Shown: positions 1 through 12,908, counted from the stretch's first letter. The stretch is 64,000 nt of DNA from Callorhinus ursinus (GCF_003265705.1 NW_020312968.1:1592538-1656537); one strand, 5' to 3'. Notes: a model not told the origin generated them from the sequence alone. Program-made: numbers and translations.

Positions 1-59
1 TTTCTTGAAACACTGACTTCTGTTAGCTTCTGTGACATCACAACACACTACTTGTCTTC

Positions 60-1050
60 TCATCACACTGGCTTTTCATGTTTTATAATCTCACCCTCTC
101 TTTTTCCATCTAATGTTGACTGTCCTGAAGGCTTGATCCTGTGCCCTCTGGTGTTCTCTCCCAAATTAACTGCATCAAAGTCCACAGGTTCAGTTATGAC
201 TTATGCAAGGTGTCTTACCAGTGTAGGTCTCCAGCCTCGACATCCCCTCTGAGCTGTAGAACAGTGCCCCTTCCTGCCCACATGATCTACATGTACAGCT
301 GGGAGGCTCCTCAGACTCTGCCCAACACCAAACTCATGGATCCTCTCTGATCATCTTCTACAATCTCCTCTCCAGAGAGGGTCTTCACCACCACCCAGCT
401 ACCCATCCCAACACTTGGGAGCTTCCTTTCACATGCCCTTCTTTCTCACACCTCCTGTCTAGTCCACCACCAAGTTCCGTGGACTTCACCTCCCAAATCT
501 CTCTCAAAACTACTCACATATCTCCATATCCTCCACACCTACCCTAATCCCAACCAGGACACTCGTTGCCCGGATTACTCTAACGGCCCTGCAAATGCCT
601 GATTCATACTCCTTCAGCTTCCCTCTCCCAATTCACTCTATAGACACAATGATCCTTTCGAGATTTTATCCTGCTGCCCCTACTGAAAATGCTTTAGCGA
701 CTCTCAACCCGCTTTTTGTACCAAGACAAACATTCATCCGTGCATGATCAGAGTCAACCCTGCCTCCCAGTCTCACCCCTGCCCACTCCAGCCACATTGA
801 GTTCCTTCCAATCCATCATCACTATGGGGATTCCTTGCTGAACAGAGCTTTGCAAACCTTGTTCCTCATGCTGAGAATACCCTACCTTCCCCTTCCTCCC
901 CCAGTTAATGTCTATTCATCATTTTACCAGGGAAGATTTTGATCTGATAGACAAGGTCACATATGTGCATAGCACCATACTTCTCCTTATCCCTGTTATA
1001 ATGTTATAGTGTACTTAATTATTTAATAGCCATTTGATTAATTACCATCT
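60..1050 (+). repeat. L2-type LINE, ancient and diverged
   Basis: CT-rich sequence whose phrases match the 3' half of mammalian L2: a 'tgtcctgaaggcttgatcctgtgccctctggt'-like stretch near 120-150, a 'cctgctgcccctactgaaaatgcttt' stretch near 670, and a run near 840-900 corresponding to the 'ctgttcctctgcctggaatgctcttcc' segment. It ends with the typical 'ttataatgttatagtgtactt'-like AT-rich part near 1000. All reading frames are broken. It is a fossil and the match is from memory; subfamily and exact ends are uncertain. Confidence 0.6.
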
Positions 1051-3370
1051 CTCCTTATGAAGACCATGGCTTTCCTGCTTTTATTCTTTTTCTCCTCCAA
1101 TGCCAAACCAGGGCTGGGCTCGGTGAAGACATTTTTTGAAGGAGTTAATGTAGAGTGTGCAGAGGCTCAGAGGAACAGCGAGCCCATGCCTGAGGCTGCG
1201 AAGATTTCAGTAAGGCAGGACCCTCCAGGGAAGGGAGGGGACTGCAGAAGGGGAGGGTGGGTAGAGTCAGGCCTGGAGAGGCTGGAGAGGAGCAGGGCAG
1301 AGAGCCATAATGAATGTCGAGAGGCAAAGTCCCAGCAGCGGTCTTGATGAGAGAGTGAGGTGATGAACTCTGCATTGCTTTGTTATCTACACAGGAAAAA
1401 GTTAACTGTAGAGACAGAGAGAGGACTTCAGCTCTTTCATAGTCTGAGAGGTCATGACCAGCAGGAAAAGAAGACTAATAGTGGTGACAGGAAGAGTGGA
1501 GAAAATTAGAATGGCGTGAAAAACAGAAAATGAGGAGGCCTCAACAAGACCAGGATGCCTCTTCTCTTCCAAGGATTCCACCGTTGCCAACCATTTTCGA
1601 CACCCTGGACTGCATCTCTTCCGGCCCTAGAGACTTGAATTCACCGAGTGGAGCCAGCTTTATCATCTCATGTTTCCTCTCGACCCTATCATGAAATCTG
1701 ATAGAGATCACAGAAGCAAGGCTCCGGTAGTTCTGCTAGCTCCTTGCCACGTGCTAGTATTATACCATCTGCACGAATCATTGTTTGCATCATAGCTGTT
1801 AAAAGTCCTTTCAATTTTTTAATCATCTATAGCATTCTTCAAATATCTGAACTCATTCTAATAGCATTCTGAAGGATTCGTGCCACTACAAATAGACATT
1901 TTACTGCAAATATCAACTCTTTTAAATTCACCTCTGATTAAATTTCACCTTCCATCTAACTTTTTCTCACACCAGAGCTCATCAGAGAGTGCCCTTCATT
2001 CAGTTTTCAACCACGGATTTAGCATCTGCTTTGTGCTAGACATCTTCTAGTCACTGTGGATAAAATGACAAAGAACACATGGCTTCTAACCTCAACGAGT
2101 CGTAGCCTAGTGGAAAAGGCAGAGATCGAAGGAGGCACATTTAAATGTTGCCTAATACATATACTAATGATCTATAAACACATTTTAAAAGTCCCAAGAT
2201 CTCTCCTGAGGTGGTGGGGAACGTTTCATGTAAAGGGGATCTGGTAAGACTTTTTATCTGAATCTTAAAAGTCGAGTCAAGTTTGGCACACAAAGAACGT
2301 ATGAAAGGCAGAGAAGTAATGAGTCCATCTGAAACGACAGGATATAACCTATCCTCCCTACACCTGTTTCGCCACACCAACCAGAGTGACTTCTGTGGCC
2401 TTTCGCAGATGCGTCCTGAGCTAATCAATGTAGGCATCGGGTAGAGTCTGTAAATCTGGCAATGTGTCTTCCAACAAGACCACTCTTCATGTCTGAAAAA
2501 GACTGCTCTTTGCTCATCAATTCCTAAAATTATTTCGGAGAAATTACAGCAACTCAAGAGACGCAGACGTACTAACACAAATCACACCTCCCCAGGTGTC
2601 AAATATATCATTAGGGGAAAAGTGATCTTTTGTTTTCATCACTACTTAATTGCAAGCAAAGTCCTCTGTGTTTCTCCTGTCTTCTTGTCTCTCTAAAAGA
2701 ACAAGAAAAGAAAAGCCACCCGGTCATCAAGTCTTCATATGAGAAGTAACCGTGACTTCTGCCTCCAGGAGGAATCTAGACCTCTCCACTCTGGCTAACT
2801 GAGTGTGTTGTGTTTTGTTCTTGCGTGGCATGAACTTCTCCAGTGCCCACTCTGGATCCCTGGACATTTGTCTCCATTTCTCCTACATATCCCCCAACGT
2901 CTACTGGGGAGAATTACCCCCGTGCACAGTCACATCATTCGCACTTCAAACACTGGGTGAACTCTTAGTTCTCTCCTCTCCAAGAAACATACACCTGACC
3001 CCAGCATCAGAAACCATGGATTTCTTAAAGAACCCGGGGAGAAAATGCACCTTGAATGAGACTGACAGTTCATCAGCAACCGTCTCCAGGGGAAACCCAC
3101 AAGTATGCCACAAGTATGCTCCTACCCAATCATTCTCATTAGCTACGATGGGGGGAGGGGGGAAACAACAACAGCAGCAACAAAGAACTCCGATAGGAAA
3201 AGGGTCAACAGCAGTTCTCTGCCTCTGCCAGAAAAAGACAGGCTTTTTAAAGCGTCAAACGGTCCCTGTTAAAACTGTCATCCCCGGATTACAGCTGACA
3301 GAACCAGGAGCACCATGGAACCGAAAGAAAAACCACCAAGCCTGCGCCCACCGGGCTCCCTGGGAATAGC
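1051..3370. other. Unique or unrecognised sequence, no gene seen
   Basis: I find no splice-flanked exon, RNA gene or clear young repeat here. A block near 2010-2300 (tctgctttgtgctagacatc, then a 'gtgg...aaaatgacaaagaacacatggcttctaacctc'-like part) resembles an old mammalian repeat with the theme 'gtgctaggcactgggataca...ccctgccctcatggagc'. A (CAA/CAG)-rich microsatellite lies at about 3166-3184. The open frame at 2803-3369 crosses this microsatellite and has no recognisable domain. Confidence 0.45.
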
Positions 3371-3379
3371 AGGCTGCCT

Positions 3380-3570
3380 GTCAGCACGCATCCCTTGCCC
3401 GCGGAGCAGAGCAGCTGGGTAGCTGGGGCCGGCTCGCCGCCTGACAGCACCCTCTCCAGAGGCTCAGTATTATTACGGTCTGCCCTTCTGCTGGCGGGGA
3501 ATTAACTTGTTCCGCCTGTGTGACAGTTCTGACGACGACACACTGTGAGGCAAGGAGCTGGGTCACACGC
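3380..3570. promoter_or_regulatory. GC-richer block, possible regulatory element
   Basis: A locally GC- and CpG-richer segment with no visible repeat signature. It contains several CpGs (cccgcgg, ccggctcgccgcc, ctggcgggg, ctgacgacgac) and a 'gctgacagc'-like TGACAG site repeated at about 3375, 3441 and 3521. It stands out against AT-rich surroundings. It could be a conserved non-coding element or an unannotated promoter. Nothing shows transcription, and this is inference from composition only. Confidence 0.25.
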
Positions 3571-4594
3571 TGCTACATGCATGGGCTGTCACTAACTGTA
3601 CCACTAAAACCAGACAAAACCTTGTCAAGGGAGATCAACTCCTCTGCAGACAGAGGTAAGTGACTCAACTCCCGGCCTGCTTGTGAGGGTTTTGTTCAGT
3701 TCAAGGACAGTAGCAGCTGACAAAGGGACTTGATGTTTCAGGGAGACACAATCAACAGTGGCAAGAGGAAAGAGGCAGAGAGGCAGAAAGAGGCAAAACA
3801 CCCCCGGACAAATGCGAGAATGCTGAAGGAGACGGGCGGCCAGAAGGTGGCAAGAGACCACAGCGTCCACACGCTGGAAAAATCAACGATCCGATCAAAT
3901 CACGCCTATTTCACGGTCCTAAAACCTCCAGCAAGAAACTAAAGCAATCAACCTTGGTTTCACTAAGTACTGTCTCTACCGTACTTAGTAATGTGAATTA
4001 CTACTTGACACCATACGAGGGCCTGTGAAGGCTACGACCACATTAACAGGCGACTGCTAACTTTAGCGACCTTATCATTTAGCTGTTGGAGAAGACCCCC
4101 TTCGTATAAATACAGAATGTGGTCAACACAATTCTCTTTCCCCGGGCCTGGATGCCCAGGGGGAATCTGAGGGTCTGGAATCCACTCCGAAAAGAGAGGA
4201 GCTCAAGACAACAGAGCAGGGAGAAGCCACAGAGAAGTTCCTCCATAGGAAGGCCCTCCTTGGGCTGCCAAAGATCAGGATTCCAACTCCTCTTTCCTCT
4301 CTGCTCGTCTGCGGGGGTGGCAAGGTCCTCCTGGTTCCCAGCTGAGAATCAGCGAGCCTGCCTGTCACTCGATCACAGCGGTGTGCTCCTTAACTTGCTC
4401 ACTCGTGGCAGTTCTCAGACTCCAGGACCCTGACAACCTGGTTTATTCTCCTGTCTCCTCCATCCCCAGCCCAGCCTCAAGGTACAAAAGTTAAGTGAGA
4501 GCAACAACCTCAATACCCATCCCTAAAGGGATGCACTTTGGAGCTGTAAATATTTATTTACAACTGGGACATTGATTGGTAGTGTGAACTTAGC

Positions 4595-4725
4595 TTATTG
4601 AATCTGAGTCTGTTTCCTTAATTGCAAGGATTGTTGTAAAAAAGAAAGAGGAATTACATGGAAGTGCCCAGCATGGTGTCTGGTATTTGGCAGAGGTACA
4701 TGTTGGTTTGTTTTAATCCTCTGAG
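4595..4725 (+). repeat. MIR-like fragment
   Basis: The order 'ctgagtctgtttccttaattgcaag', then 'ggattgttgtaaa', then 'cccagcatggtgtctggtatttggcagaggtaca' follows the second half of the mammalian MIR SINE in plus orientation. It is old and diverged, with no target duplication visible. Confidence 0.5.
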
Positions 4726-5104
4726 AGCAACACGGAATACCTAATCGAGTGTAAATTTCTGTGTAATGTCTCTAAGTCCTTAACTAGGACCATCCATTCT
4801 CTTTATTCATGGATTCCATGTTCACAAATTCACCTACTCACTAAAATTTATTTGTAACCCCCAAATCAATGCTTATGGCACTTCTATGGTCATTCACAGA
4901 TGTACAGCAAGTGAAGAGAAATTTGGATCACCCAATGCACCCATTCCCAGCAGAGGCAGATTGAGGTGAGCCTCCGCCTTCTTGTTTCAGCACTCATGCT
5001 GTAAAACAAGTGTCTTTCACCATTTTTTTATTGTCATTTCTTTCACACTTTTGTAGGGTTTTCTTTTTTTTTTTTTTTGGTAATTTCATTGTTTAAAATG
5101 ATCC

Positions 5105-6600
5105 TCAAGTAAAAGACAGTCTTTTCCATAAGTGGTGTTGGGAAAACTGGACAGCTACCTGCAAAAGAATGAAACTGGACTACTTCCTTACACCACACAC
5201 AAGAATTAACTCAAAATGAATTAAGGACTTAAATGTAAGACCAGAAACCATAAAACTCCTAGAAGAAAATATAAGCAGTAAGCTACTGGACACGGATGTA
5301 ATAATTTTTTTGGATTTGTCTTTTCAGGCAAGGGCAACAAAAGCAAAAATAAACAAATGAGACTAAATCAAATTAAAAACCTTCTGTATAGTGAAGGAAA
5401 CAATCAACAAAACAAAAAGGCAATGAACTAAATGGGAAAAGATGTTTATAAACGATTTAACTGATAAGGAGAACACATCCAAAATAGATAAAGAACTCAC
5501 ACAACTCAATATCAAACAAACAAAACTGTGCAATTAAAAAATGGGCAGAGGACCTGAATAAACAATTCTCCAAAGACATACAGATGGCCAACACATGAGA
5601 AGATACTCAGAATTACTAATCATCAGGGAAACGCATTGAAACCACAATGAGGTCACCTCACACCTTCAGAATGGCTACTATCAAAAAAACAACAAGAGTT
5701 GGCAAGGATGTAGAGAGAAGGGAACCTTTATGCACTGTTGGTGAGAATGCAAAATGATGCAGCCACTATGGAGACCTATATGGAGGGTACTCAAAAAATT
5801 AAAAATAGAATTGCCATACAACCTAGCAATTCCATTTCTGGGTATTCATCCAAAAAAAAAAAAAAAAAGGAAAATGTTAATTCAAAAAGATATACATTCT
5901 CCATGCTCACTACAACATTTTTTTTACAATAGCCAAGGTATGAAAGCAACCTAAGTGTCCATCCACAGACGAATGAATAATGAACATGTGGTGTACATAT
6001 GCAATGGAATATTACTCAGCCATTAAAAAAAATAAAATCTTGCTATTTGCAACATCTAGGGATCTACAAGGTTTTTGTGCTAAGTGAAGTAAGTCAGAGA
6101 AAGACAAATAACATGAGACTTCACTTATATGTGGAATCTAAGAAAACAAAACAGATTCAGATACAGAGGACAACCTGATCGTTGCGAGGGGCGCAGGGAA
6201 TGGGCAAAATAGGGAAAGGGAATTAACAGCCACAAACTTTCAGTTATAAAATAAATAAGACACAGGATACAACATAATACATAAAATCTTTATAAAAACT
6301 TTGTATGGTGACAGATGGTAGCTTGATTTATTGTGGTGACACTCTAATATATATGTTTGATCACTGTGTTATACATCTGAAATAGAATATTCATCTTTAA
6401 GGTTTTATTCATTTATTTGAGAGAGAGAGAGAGAGAGCGCATGCAGCATGAGGCAGGTGAGAAGCAGAGGGAGAAGCAGACTCCCGGCTGAGCAGGGATC
6501 ATGACCCAAGCCAAAGGCAGATGACCAACCGACTGAGCCACCCAGGCGCCCCTGAAATAGAATACTGTATGTCAACTACACTTCAACAAAAAAATAAAAT
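5105..6600 (+). mobile_element. 5'-truncated L1 (L1MA-like) with ORF2 end and 3' UTR
   Basis: Begins within the end of L1 ORF2 ('cagtcttttccataagtggtgttgggaaaactgg') and runs through the usual order of ORF2 C-terminal phrases: the 'aaaatgggcagaggacctgaataaacaattctcc' region near 5540, the 'aatggctactatcaaaaa' region near 5670, the 'attccatttctgggtattcatcc' region near 5830, and the 'caatggaatattactcagccatta' region near 6002. The 3' UTR includes 'ttatatgtggaatctaa', and the element ends in an A-rich tail near 6580-6599. The reading frame is interrupted by many stops, so it is dead. A minus-strand SINE at 6390-6551 splits the 3' UTR, so the L1 is older than that SINE. Confidence 0.85.
6390..6551 (-). 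mobile_element. CAN-SINE inserted in the L1 3' UTR
   Basis: Reverse-complement carnivoran tRNA-Lys SINE. A T/GA-rich end (aaggttttattcatttattt, then (GA)n) is on the left and the tRNA-like head 'gagccacccaggcgcccc' is on the right. The 13-base word ctgaaatagaata occurs at 6377-6389 and again at 6552-6564, an exact target-site duplication that joins the interrupted L1 3' end seamlessly. Confidence 0.95.
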
Positions 6601-9262
6601 GGCCCCAGGCATAGTGCTGAAAGTGCTTTCTAGTGTTCCTAAGTACAAGAAAGCTGTGACGTGCCTTACAGAGAAAACATGTATTAGACAGCCTTTGTTC
6701 AGGCATGAGTTATGGTGCCGCTGGTCATGAGTTCCATGTTAACAAACAATATAAGTTAAATAAGGCATCTTTAACAGAAACCCAGATAAAGTAAATGAAT
6801 TGATCAGTTCACAAAAACGTGAAACAGGCTCACAGGAACCTAACACTGTATTTCCCTTAGGAGCAACTCGGCATTTGCTAATATTCAAAGTAACTTTCTA
6901 GACCATAACTACCAAGAACAAAGAACCGACATATATCCTTTTCTCATTTAATTTCCACACCCACTCTTTGAGGTGAGGTGGTAATCAGAGGGTCATTTAC
7001 TGCATTAAGAAAAAGTCACAAACTGATAGGAATAGTGAAGCATCTTAGGGCAAAAAGGGGCTTGGCGGAGGAGGGAGGTGGGAATGGGCAATGGGAATAG
7101 ACAGTATCTGTCCATTGGAAACTGAAGGGCTTAACTTCACCAAAGCACAGGGTACATACTGAAACTTCTGGGGGCATTTATATTTCCTTGGGGTCCCTCA
7201 ATATTATTCACAAGTCATTTGAGATGACTGGATGGGTTCTATCTATACTTCTTTCCCTCACATCTCCTCTAATGAACTTAAGCACTTGTAGGGCACTTGT
7301 CTGTAATAAGCAAGATAGCTGGTACTATCCTAAATCTGGGATGAATTTCCAAAACCAGAATCTGATGATGCATCAATAATATCACGGTTTTTTCATTTAG
7401 TCAACCTCTCAGCTAACTCAGGCAAGAAGGATGAAAAAATTCAATCTGTCTCTATCTGGACATCAGCTCTTCCTGTCATTTTCTACCCTGAACACAACCT
7501 CTCTTGGACAGTGTAGGAATTTAGATAACTCTAAATAAAACTATTACTTCAGGAAAGTTCAGAATCAGTGCTTTCGAGACAGGAAGAGAGCTTGCTAGCC
7601 ATCTGGTTCAATTCCCTCTATTTCAAATGAGAGCACTGAAGCTTTGGGAGTTAATGTGACAGATTGGGGACCATGGCCTATTTTTTCCAGTGCCCAGTTG
7701 AGGGGACTTTCCACATCTATAGTAATCATATGTGCAAATTTTCCAGGAGAACTTTGATTTCTGAAAATGTTTGCTCCCATTATTGCTCTAAGAGGACTTA
7801 TACCTGTTAGTTCCTGGGCCCTGAATTTGGGGTCAAACAGCATGGTCACAATTATTGCACCACGATTTATCTAACTGATAGTTCTCATTCTCCTATAGCT
7901 GCTCATCCAGGCTGGTGGCTTCTGTTGTCACATCTGTTAGGGTGATCCCTAAATCAAGTAAGAAAACTACAGCATTTTAGATCATAAAGTAGCCTGATGG
8001 GTCAGTTATAGCCAATTCCTTCATCTTACAGGAAATGGTGAAATTGAGTCTCCAAGAGGCCAAATCAGGACCAAAATCACACAGCTAGCAAGAGATAGTC
8101 AGAATATAACATAGTCCTCCAACAACTATTACAAAAGTACAGAGAAGTTGGTTAACATGTTTGCTAGTTCAACATCATGATGGACATAAATATTGCCAGA
8201 ACCTCGGATGATGCATTACAAATATATTCACACAAAACAATGGTGATGATTAAGACCTTTAGCTGTGTCCCAGTTGAGAGGCTGTAGGCTCTAGTTTCCT
8301 TCCTAGAACAATATTTATTGGCCTATATCATCATGAAAAATGATTGCCCTGAACACCTACCTGCAGAAACAACCATGAAAACATTTACCAAGATTTATAT
8401 AATAAAAAGAACACCTTGAACAAAACGCAAATACCTGGTCTACATTTTATTAGCACTTAAAAGTCAATTATCGCTTCACACCAGAAGTGAAACAGTGACA
8501 TTGTCAGGCTCTTAGCAATAAACCTACACAGTTCCAGTTCTTTGGTCACTCAGAGAACCTCCTCGAGCTGCCAGAGGCCAGCACATCCCATTGGGAAAAC
8601 GATTGCTCTAAATGACTAAGGCGGCAAACAGTAATTTGTCCTCCATGAATCTGTGCCATTCAAGAAAAGTATTGTTTAAGAGGCACAAGGGTTTATAAAT
8701 TAGTGGGTGTCGAGCAATGGAAGGACAAAAGAACTATCATCATATTGCCTTCCTTCCAGAGAATGTGCTAATAACTGAGCTTTTTATCTGCTTATATAAA
8801 ACAGCTGAGTCAGTACAACCTCTTTGTTGAGCTCCCCAACCCACAACTCGGGTGCCCTTCTGAATCCATCCTACATTTTTTTGCCAGACATTTCTGCATG
8901 AAACATGTTACTCATTCCAGCCCCTTCTCCAAATCTTTGATGACCAGAGGAAAACCAGAGCTAGAAAGTGCCATTTGGTTCGTCCTGTGGAGAGATTCCT
9001 TACATTGATGGTTTGGGTGATGACCTATGACCTGATGTCACAGGAAGACAGAAACCACGTTGGAAGGTGTTTTCCTAGTGCAACCAAAAAAAAGCCACAT
9101 GGGTTATAGGTGGATCCACTGTGTGCTTCAGTTTTCTTGGTATATCCCAGTTTGTGCCTGTTATCACAGCTAATAGCATCCTCACCAGCTCTCAAATATG
9201 TCCTAGTTTGGATGATAAATGTTATGAGAATCCTAGTTATAAGCATTACAATGCCACATCAA
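6601..9262. other. Non-coding stretch with MIR-like fossils
   Basis: No gene recognised. Antisense-MIR-like pieces occur near 6935-7040 (cttttctcatttaatttcca, then tgaggtgaggt), near 7585-7650 (agccatctggttcaattccc) and near 7990-8095 (ttccttcatcttacaggaaa, then aaaatcacacagctagcaag). The rest is AT-rich and unassigned. Open frames such as 7595-7849 on the minus strand run through a MIR-like piece and have no domain. Confidence 0.45.
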
Positions 9263-9263
9263 C

Positions 9264-9391
9264 TTTTTTTTTTTTTTTTAAGTAGGCTCCATGCCCAGTG
9301 TGGAGCCCAATGCGGGGCTAAAATTCACGACCCCAAGATCAAGACCTGAGCTGAGATCAATGAACACTCAACCCAGCCACCCAGGCACTCC
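9264..9391 (-). mobile_element. CAN-SINE, short and diverged
   Basis: A poly-T run of 17 to 18 bases, then 'aagtaggctccatgcccagt', 'cacgaccccaagatcaagacc' and the head remnant 'agccacccaggcactcc'. This is the carnivoran SINE in reverse orientation without the CT-rich middle, a common shortened form. No convincing target duplication is visible. Confidence 0.85.
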
Positions 9392-9968
9392 AACATTACC
9401 ATTTTTTACCAGAAGTTATAGACACCACAAGGAAGACCTCAGTCCAGCTTATCAGTCTTCCAATCTCATCTTCCAGCCACACTGTGTCATAGGCACAGGA
9501 GTGAGGAGGAACATCACTAGGATTGGCAGGGTATGTCAGCTAGATGATGCAAATTTACCCTCTGTCCTGAGGTTGCTTCCCATCTTTTCCTTGGATACCC
9601 TTGGCATCTTGTGATTATCCATCTGAAACCACAGAAGGATTCAGGCTTTACCAGATCTCATGATGCTTGTCTGTCTCCTGCATGCCCAGCATCTCTCAAT
9701 CAGCTATTAAATCCAGAATGATGTTAGTCCCGTGTGTTCGCCAGGGGAGAGGTACAAGCTTTCTGCCACCTAGGGAAATGAGATGGTCACCAGGAGACCC
9801 TGGCTAAGAGATTTTTCTTTAATTGTAGGCTAAAAGGTGTACCTTGCTTAATCCTGAAACATTTAAACTCCAAGTCCTCGATGTTTAAATGGAAGACCCC
9901 AAATACAGCCCCTATGCATTCCTATGGAAGTTCCTCTAACAAAACAAAACAAAACAAAAAAAAGTTTC

Positions 9969-10869
9969 GGCCAGAGCCACCTCTTCCAGCAGCATGTTCA
10001 AGGTAATTCAGAAATCTGTGGGGCCAGCCAGCCTGGGTTTGCTCACCTTCAGAGTCTATGCATCACCTAAAAAGGACTCACCTCACAAAACTTCCGTGAA
10101 GGTTAATGAGCTTTCACTCTACTCCGTCCCTGAGGGTCAATCTAAATATGTGGAGGAGCCAAGGACCCCACTTGAAGAAAGCATTTCACATCTCCGACGT
10201 TACTGCGAGCCTTATACAAGTTGGGTGTCAGGAAATGTACTCACAAACTAAGTCCAGGATGCAGAGCTTGGTTCAATGGGGGTTAGGCAGCTATGAATAT
10301 CTCCAAGATGCACCTCCTGGATTTTTTCCAAGACTTGGTGTTATTGGTTTTGCTGGCATTGTTGGACTTCTTTTGGCTAGAGGTTCAAAAATAAAGAAGC
10401 TGGTGTATCCACCTGGATTCATGGGACTTGCTGCCTCTCTTTATTATCTACAACAAGCCATCGTATTTGTCCAGGTCAGTGGGGAGAAATTATATGACTG
10501 GGGTTTACGAGGATACATAGTCATAGAAGATTTGTGGAAGAACTTTCAAAAGCCAGGAAATGTGAAGAATTCACCTGGAAATAAATAGAACGCTCCATGC
10601 TCTGCCCATTTTAATCAGTTATAGGTAAACATTGGAAACTCCATGCAGTAAACCAGTATTTCTACAGAAAAATGGCAGAGAAGCCAGTACTGAATATAGT
10701 AAATTGGCTTTCTTCTTCAGGACAAACTATACTAGGCTTCTTTGTTATCTTGGGTGATTCCATACTGCAAGTGGACTAATCGGAAATTCTTTCACCTAGA
10801 GATAATGTCTAGCCTTAGAACTCCTCGTTCTCAAGTTGCTATTCATGTACATAATTACAATTCCAAATT
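9969..10869 (+). pseudogene. APOO: Processed pseudogene of APOO (MICOS subunit MIC26)
   Basis: An intronless copy of apolipoprotein O, the parent gene encoding MIC26, a cristae-junction (MICOS) protein of the mitochondrial inner membrane. The coding part starts at ATG 9994 ([19 protein letters not shown]) and is collinear with APOO up to CEPYTSW near 10225. An extra G in the run at 10223-10225 then shifts the frame. The remainder continues in the next frame (CQEMYSQTK through NSPGNK) to the stop at 10586-10588. It includes the conserved glycine-rich membrane region [19 protein letters not shown] and the [15 protein letters not shown] motif, with one residue lost before NFQKPGNV. No intron and a contiguous 5' UTR show a retrocopy. 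The 10-base word aaaaagtttc at 9959-9968 and 10870-10879 may be the target duplication, but no long poly(A) remains, so the 3' end is uncertain. The word sits in A-rich sequence and could be chance. Only one frameshift is seen, so decay is light. Confidence 0.9.
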
Positions 10870-10879
10870 AAAAAGTTTC

Positions 10880-11950
10880 AAAAGACATTTTTCCCTGTTT
10901 GAAAATGTTTTAGAAACATTCATAATCCTATCAACACACATCTATTAACATTTTGTGTATTCCCTTCCAATCTTCGTCATGTGTATATTTCCAGTCTGCA
11001 TTACAGCATACATATAATTTTCTATCATGCTTTGATCAAAACCATTCTTCCAAGTTGTTACATAGAATTACCAATTATAATTGTAGACACTTCACAGTAG
11101 GTTTTTTGAATTGATACATTACAATTTAATGATTTCCCTGGTTTTACTATTTTTTTTTCCCTTTTTCTACTAGTACAAGGCATTTTGCTAAGCACTGGGA
11201 ATAGTGAAGTTAACAAAATAAATGCTTTTACTAAGTAAAAAATTGGGGCCTCTCTTTGAAGACTAAATTTGAATTCTTGTCACATATTTGAATAGCTCTG
11301 GTATTCCCTTCATGCGTTAGTCACAAACTTGAAAATAAAGAGGCAAGAAAGGGAGGGAGAGAAGACAAAAGAGGCAGAAAAAGAAAGGGGAGGGGAGAGG
11401 AAGGAAGACAGCAGGAAAAAGGGGAAGGGAAGGACTTATAATTACAAGGATAAGTTGAGGGTCTTCTGTTCTGACATTTGCCTCATGTAAATGATGGAAA
11501 TACCATACCAATTCATTTGAATACATGTCAAGTCTCTCCATGAATTATAATAAATGTCAGCATCTTTCTAATATTTAAAAACAAAAGCTATCTATACTTC
11601 AGACGTGACCCTTTCCCTATCGTCTACTCCATCACGTAAAATATCCATTGCCTGGCCTTTAAGGCCCTATATGCTCTCGCCCACCACAGCCCAATTTTTC
11701 TCCACACGAACCTCATCTCTAGTCAGGACTCCTTACTGGGAAACACAGAGACACGGCAGCTTCAGTCAGGGAGTGGCAGCTTGGGTCAGAATAAATCTCC
11801 TACAGCTAAGAATTTTACCCTTTGGACAAAATTTTAAGAAAAACTATTTGAAAGCACTGGAGAATAACTAAAAGTATGCATAAATTGGAGGGTAGTATGC
11901 TTGGGGGAAAAAAAAAGAATTGAACTGGATAAGATTACTTTTATAGTTTT
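10880..11950. other. AT-rich non-coding stretch, purine tract, L2 fragment
   Basis: 10880-11170 is AT-rich and unassigned. Near 11170-11230 the text 'aaggcattttgctaagcactgggaat' resembles an old mammalian repeat. 11330-11440 is a purine tract on the plus strand (mostly A and G, GGAAG/GGGAGA themes). Near 11605-11730 'catcacgtaaaatatccatt...ggcctttaaggccctatatgctctcgccca' fits the L2 phrase 'aaatccaaactccttaccctggcctacaaggccctacatgatct'. No gene seen. Confidence 0.5.
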
Positions 11951-12143
11951 AAGATTTCATTTATTAGAGAGAGAGAGAGAGAGCACACTCACACACATGG
12001 TGAGGCGGGGAGGGAGGAGGCAGAGGGAGAAACAGACTCCCTGCTGAGTAGGGAGACGGACATGGGGCTGGATCCCAGGACCCATGCGATCATGACCTGA
12101 GCTGAAGGCAGCTGCTTAACCAACTGAGACACCCAAGCGCCCC
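11951..12143 (-). mobile_element. CAN-SINE
   Basis: Reverse-orientation carnivoran SINE: AAGATTT...TTATT end, (GA)n, then 'ctccctgctgagtagggaga', 'gcgatcatgacctgagctga' and the head 'cacccaagcgcccc'. A weak target duplication is possible (tatagtttt before, tgtagcttt after, two mismatches), which suggests an older insertion. Confidence 0.92.
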
Positions 12144-12908
12144 TGTAGCTTTTTTCTTAAGAGAACTCCCCAGTCCAAGGGATGCTGGACAGCTAAAATT
12201 CAAGCACTACTGAAGTCTTACTGGCTTAGAGTATCTGGGAAAAACTTTAGGGCCTCCAGAGCTGCTGGAGATTAAGAAAAGAAATCCAGAAATGAAGGAG
12301 CCAAAAGAAGGAACCCCAAATCTGATATATAAACTACCTCAAATCTTTGGCTGAGTGTAGACTACAATTGCTTAAGGAAGACTGTAAGGAACCAAGCAGA
12401 AAGCAATAGTTGCAACGCTAAGAGACATGAGCAGAAACATTTGGTGCTGCCTACTGTAGAGTTTGAAGTTTAAGTGTTTCCCAGTTAGAGGGTTTTGCTA
12501 AACACCTTGGGCTTTCCACTGAAACCTCAGAAGGACATTTTTTTTAGGATTAAAGTGTATGTCTCTGAATTAAAGTCTTCATCCTATTAATACTAAGAGC
12601 AAAATCAAACAGACCCACCTTAATAAAACCAAGCCTCCATAAGTTCAAGGGGATCAGTTGGTAACTTAACTGCCTGGAAGAACAGAAATCAATAGTCTTC
12701 AGTGTAAGATAAAAGAATCCAGCGATTTTACAATGGATTACTTATAATGTTCAGTATACAGTAAGCAGTAGACATGAAAACAGGAAAATGTGACCCACCA
12801 TCAAAAGAAAAGACAGTCTATAGCAATTAATCCCAAGATGACCTGAAGTTTGGAATTAGCAGACAAGCTGTTAAAGCAGCTATTTTAAGTACATTCAAAG
12901 ATTTAAGG

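Noticed and set aside
2803..3369. 188-codon plus-strand frame
   Set aside because: Crosses a (CAA/CAG) microsatellite giving a poly-Gln run, has no recognised domain and no exon boundary pattern.
5738..5954. Two overlapping 64 to 66 codon frames
   Set aside because: They are decayed L1 ORF2 C-terminal sequence with an A-run.
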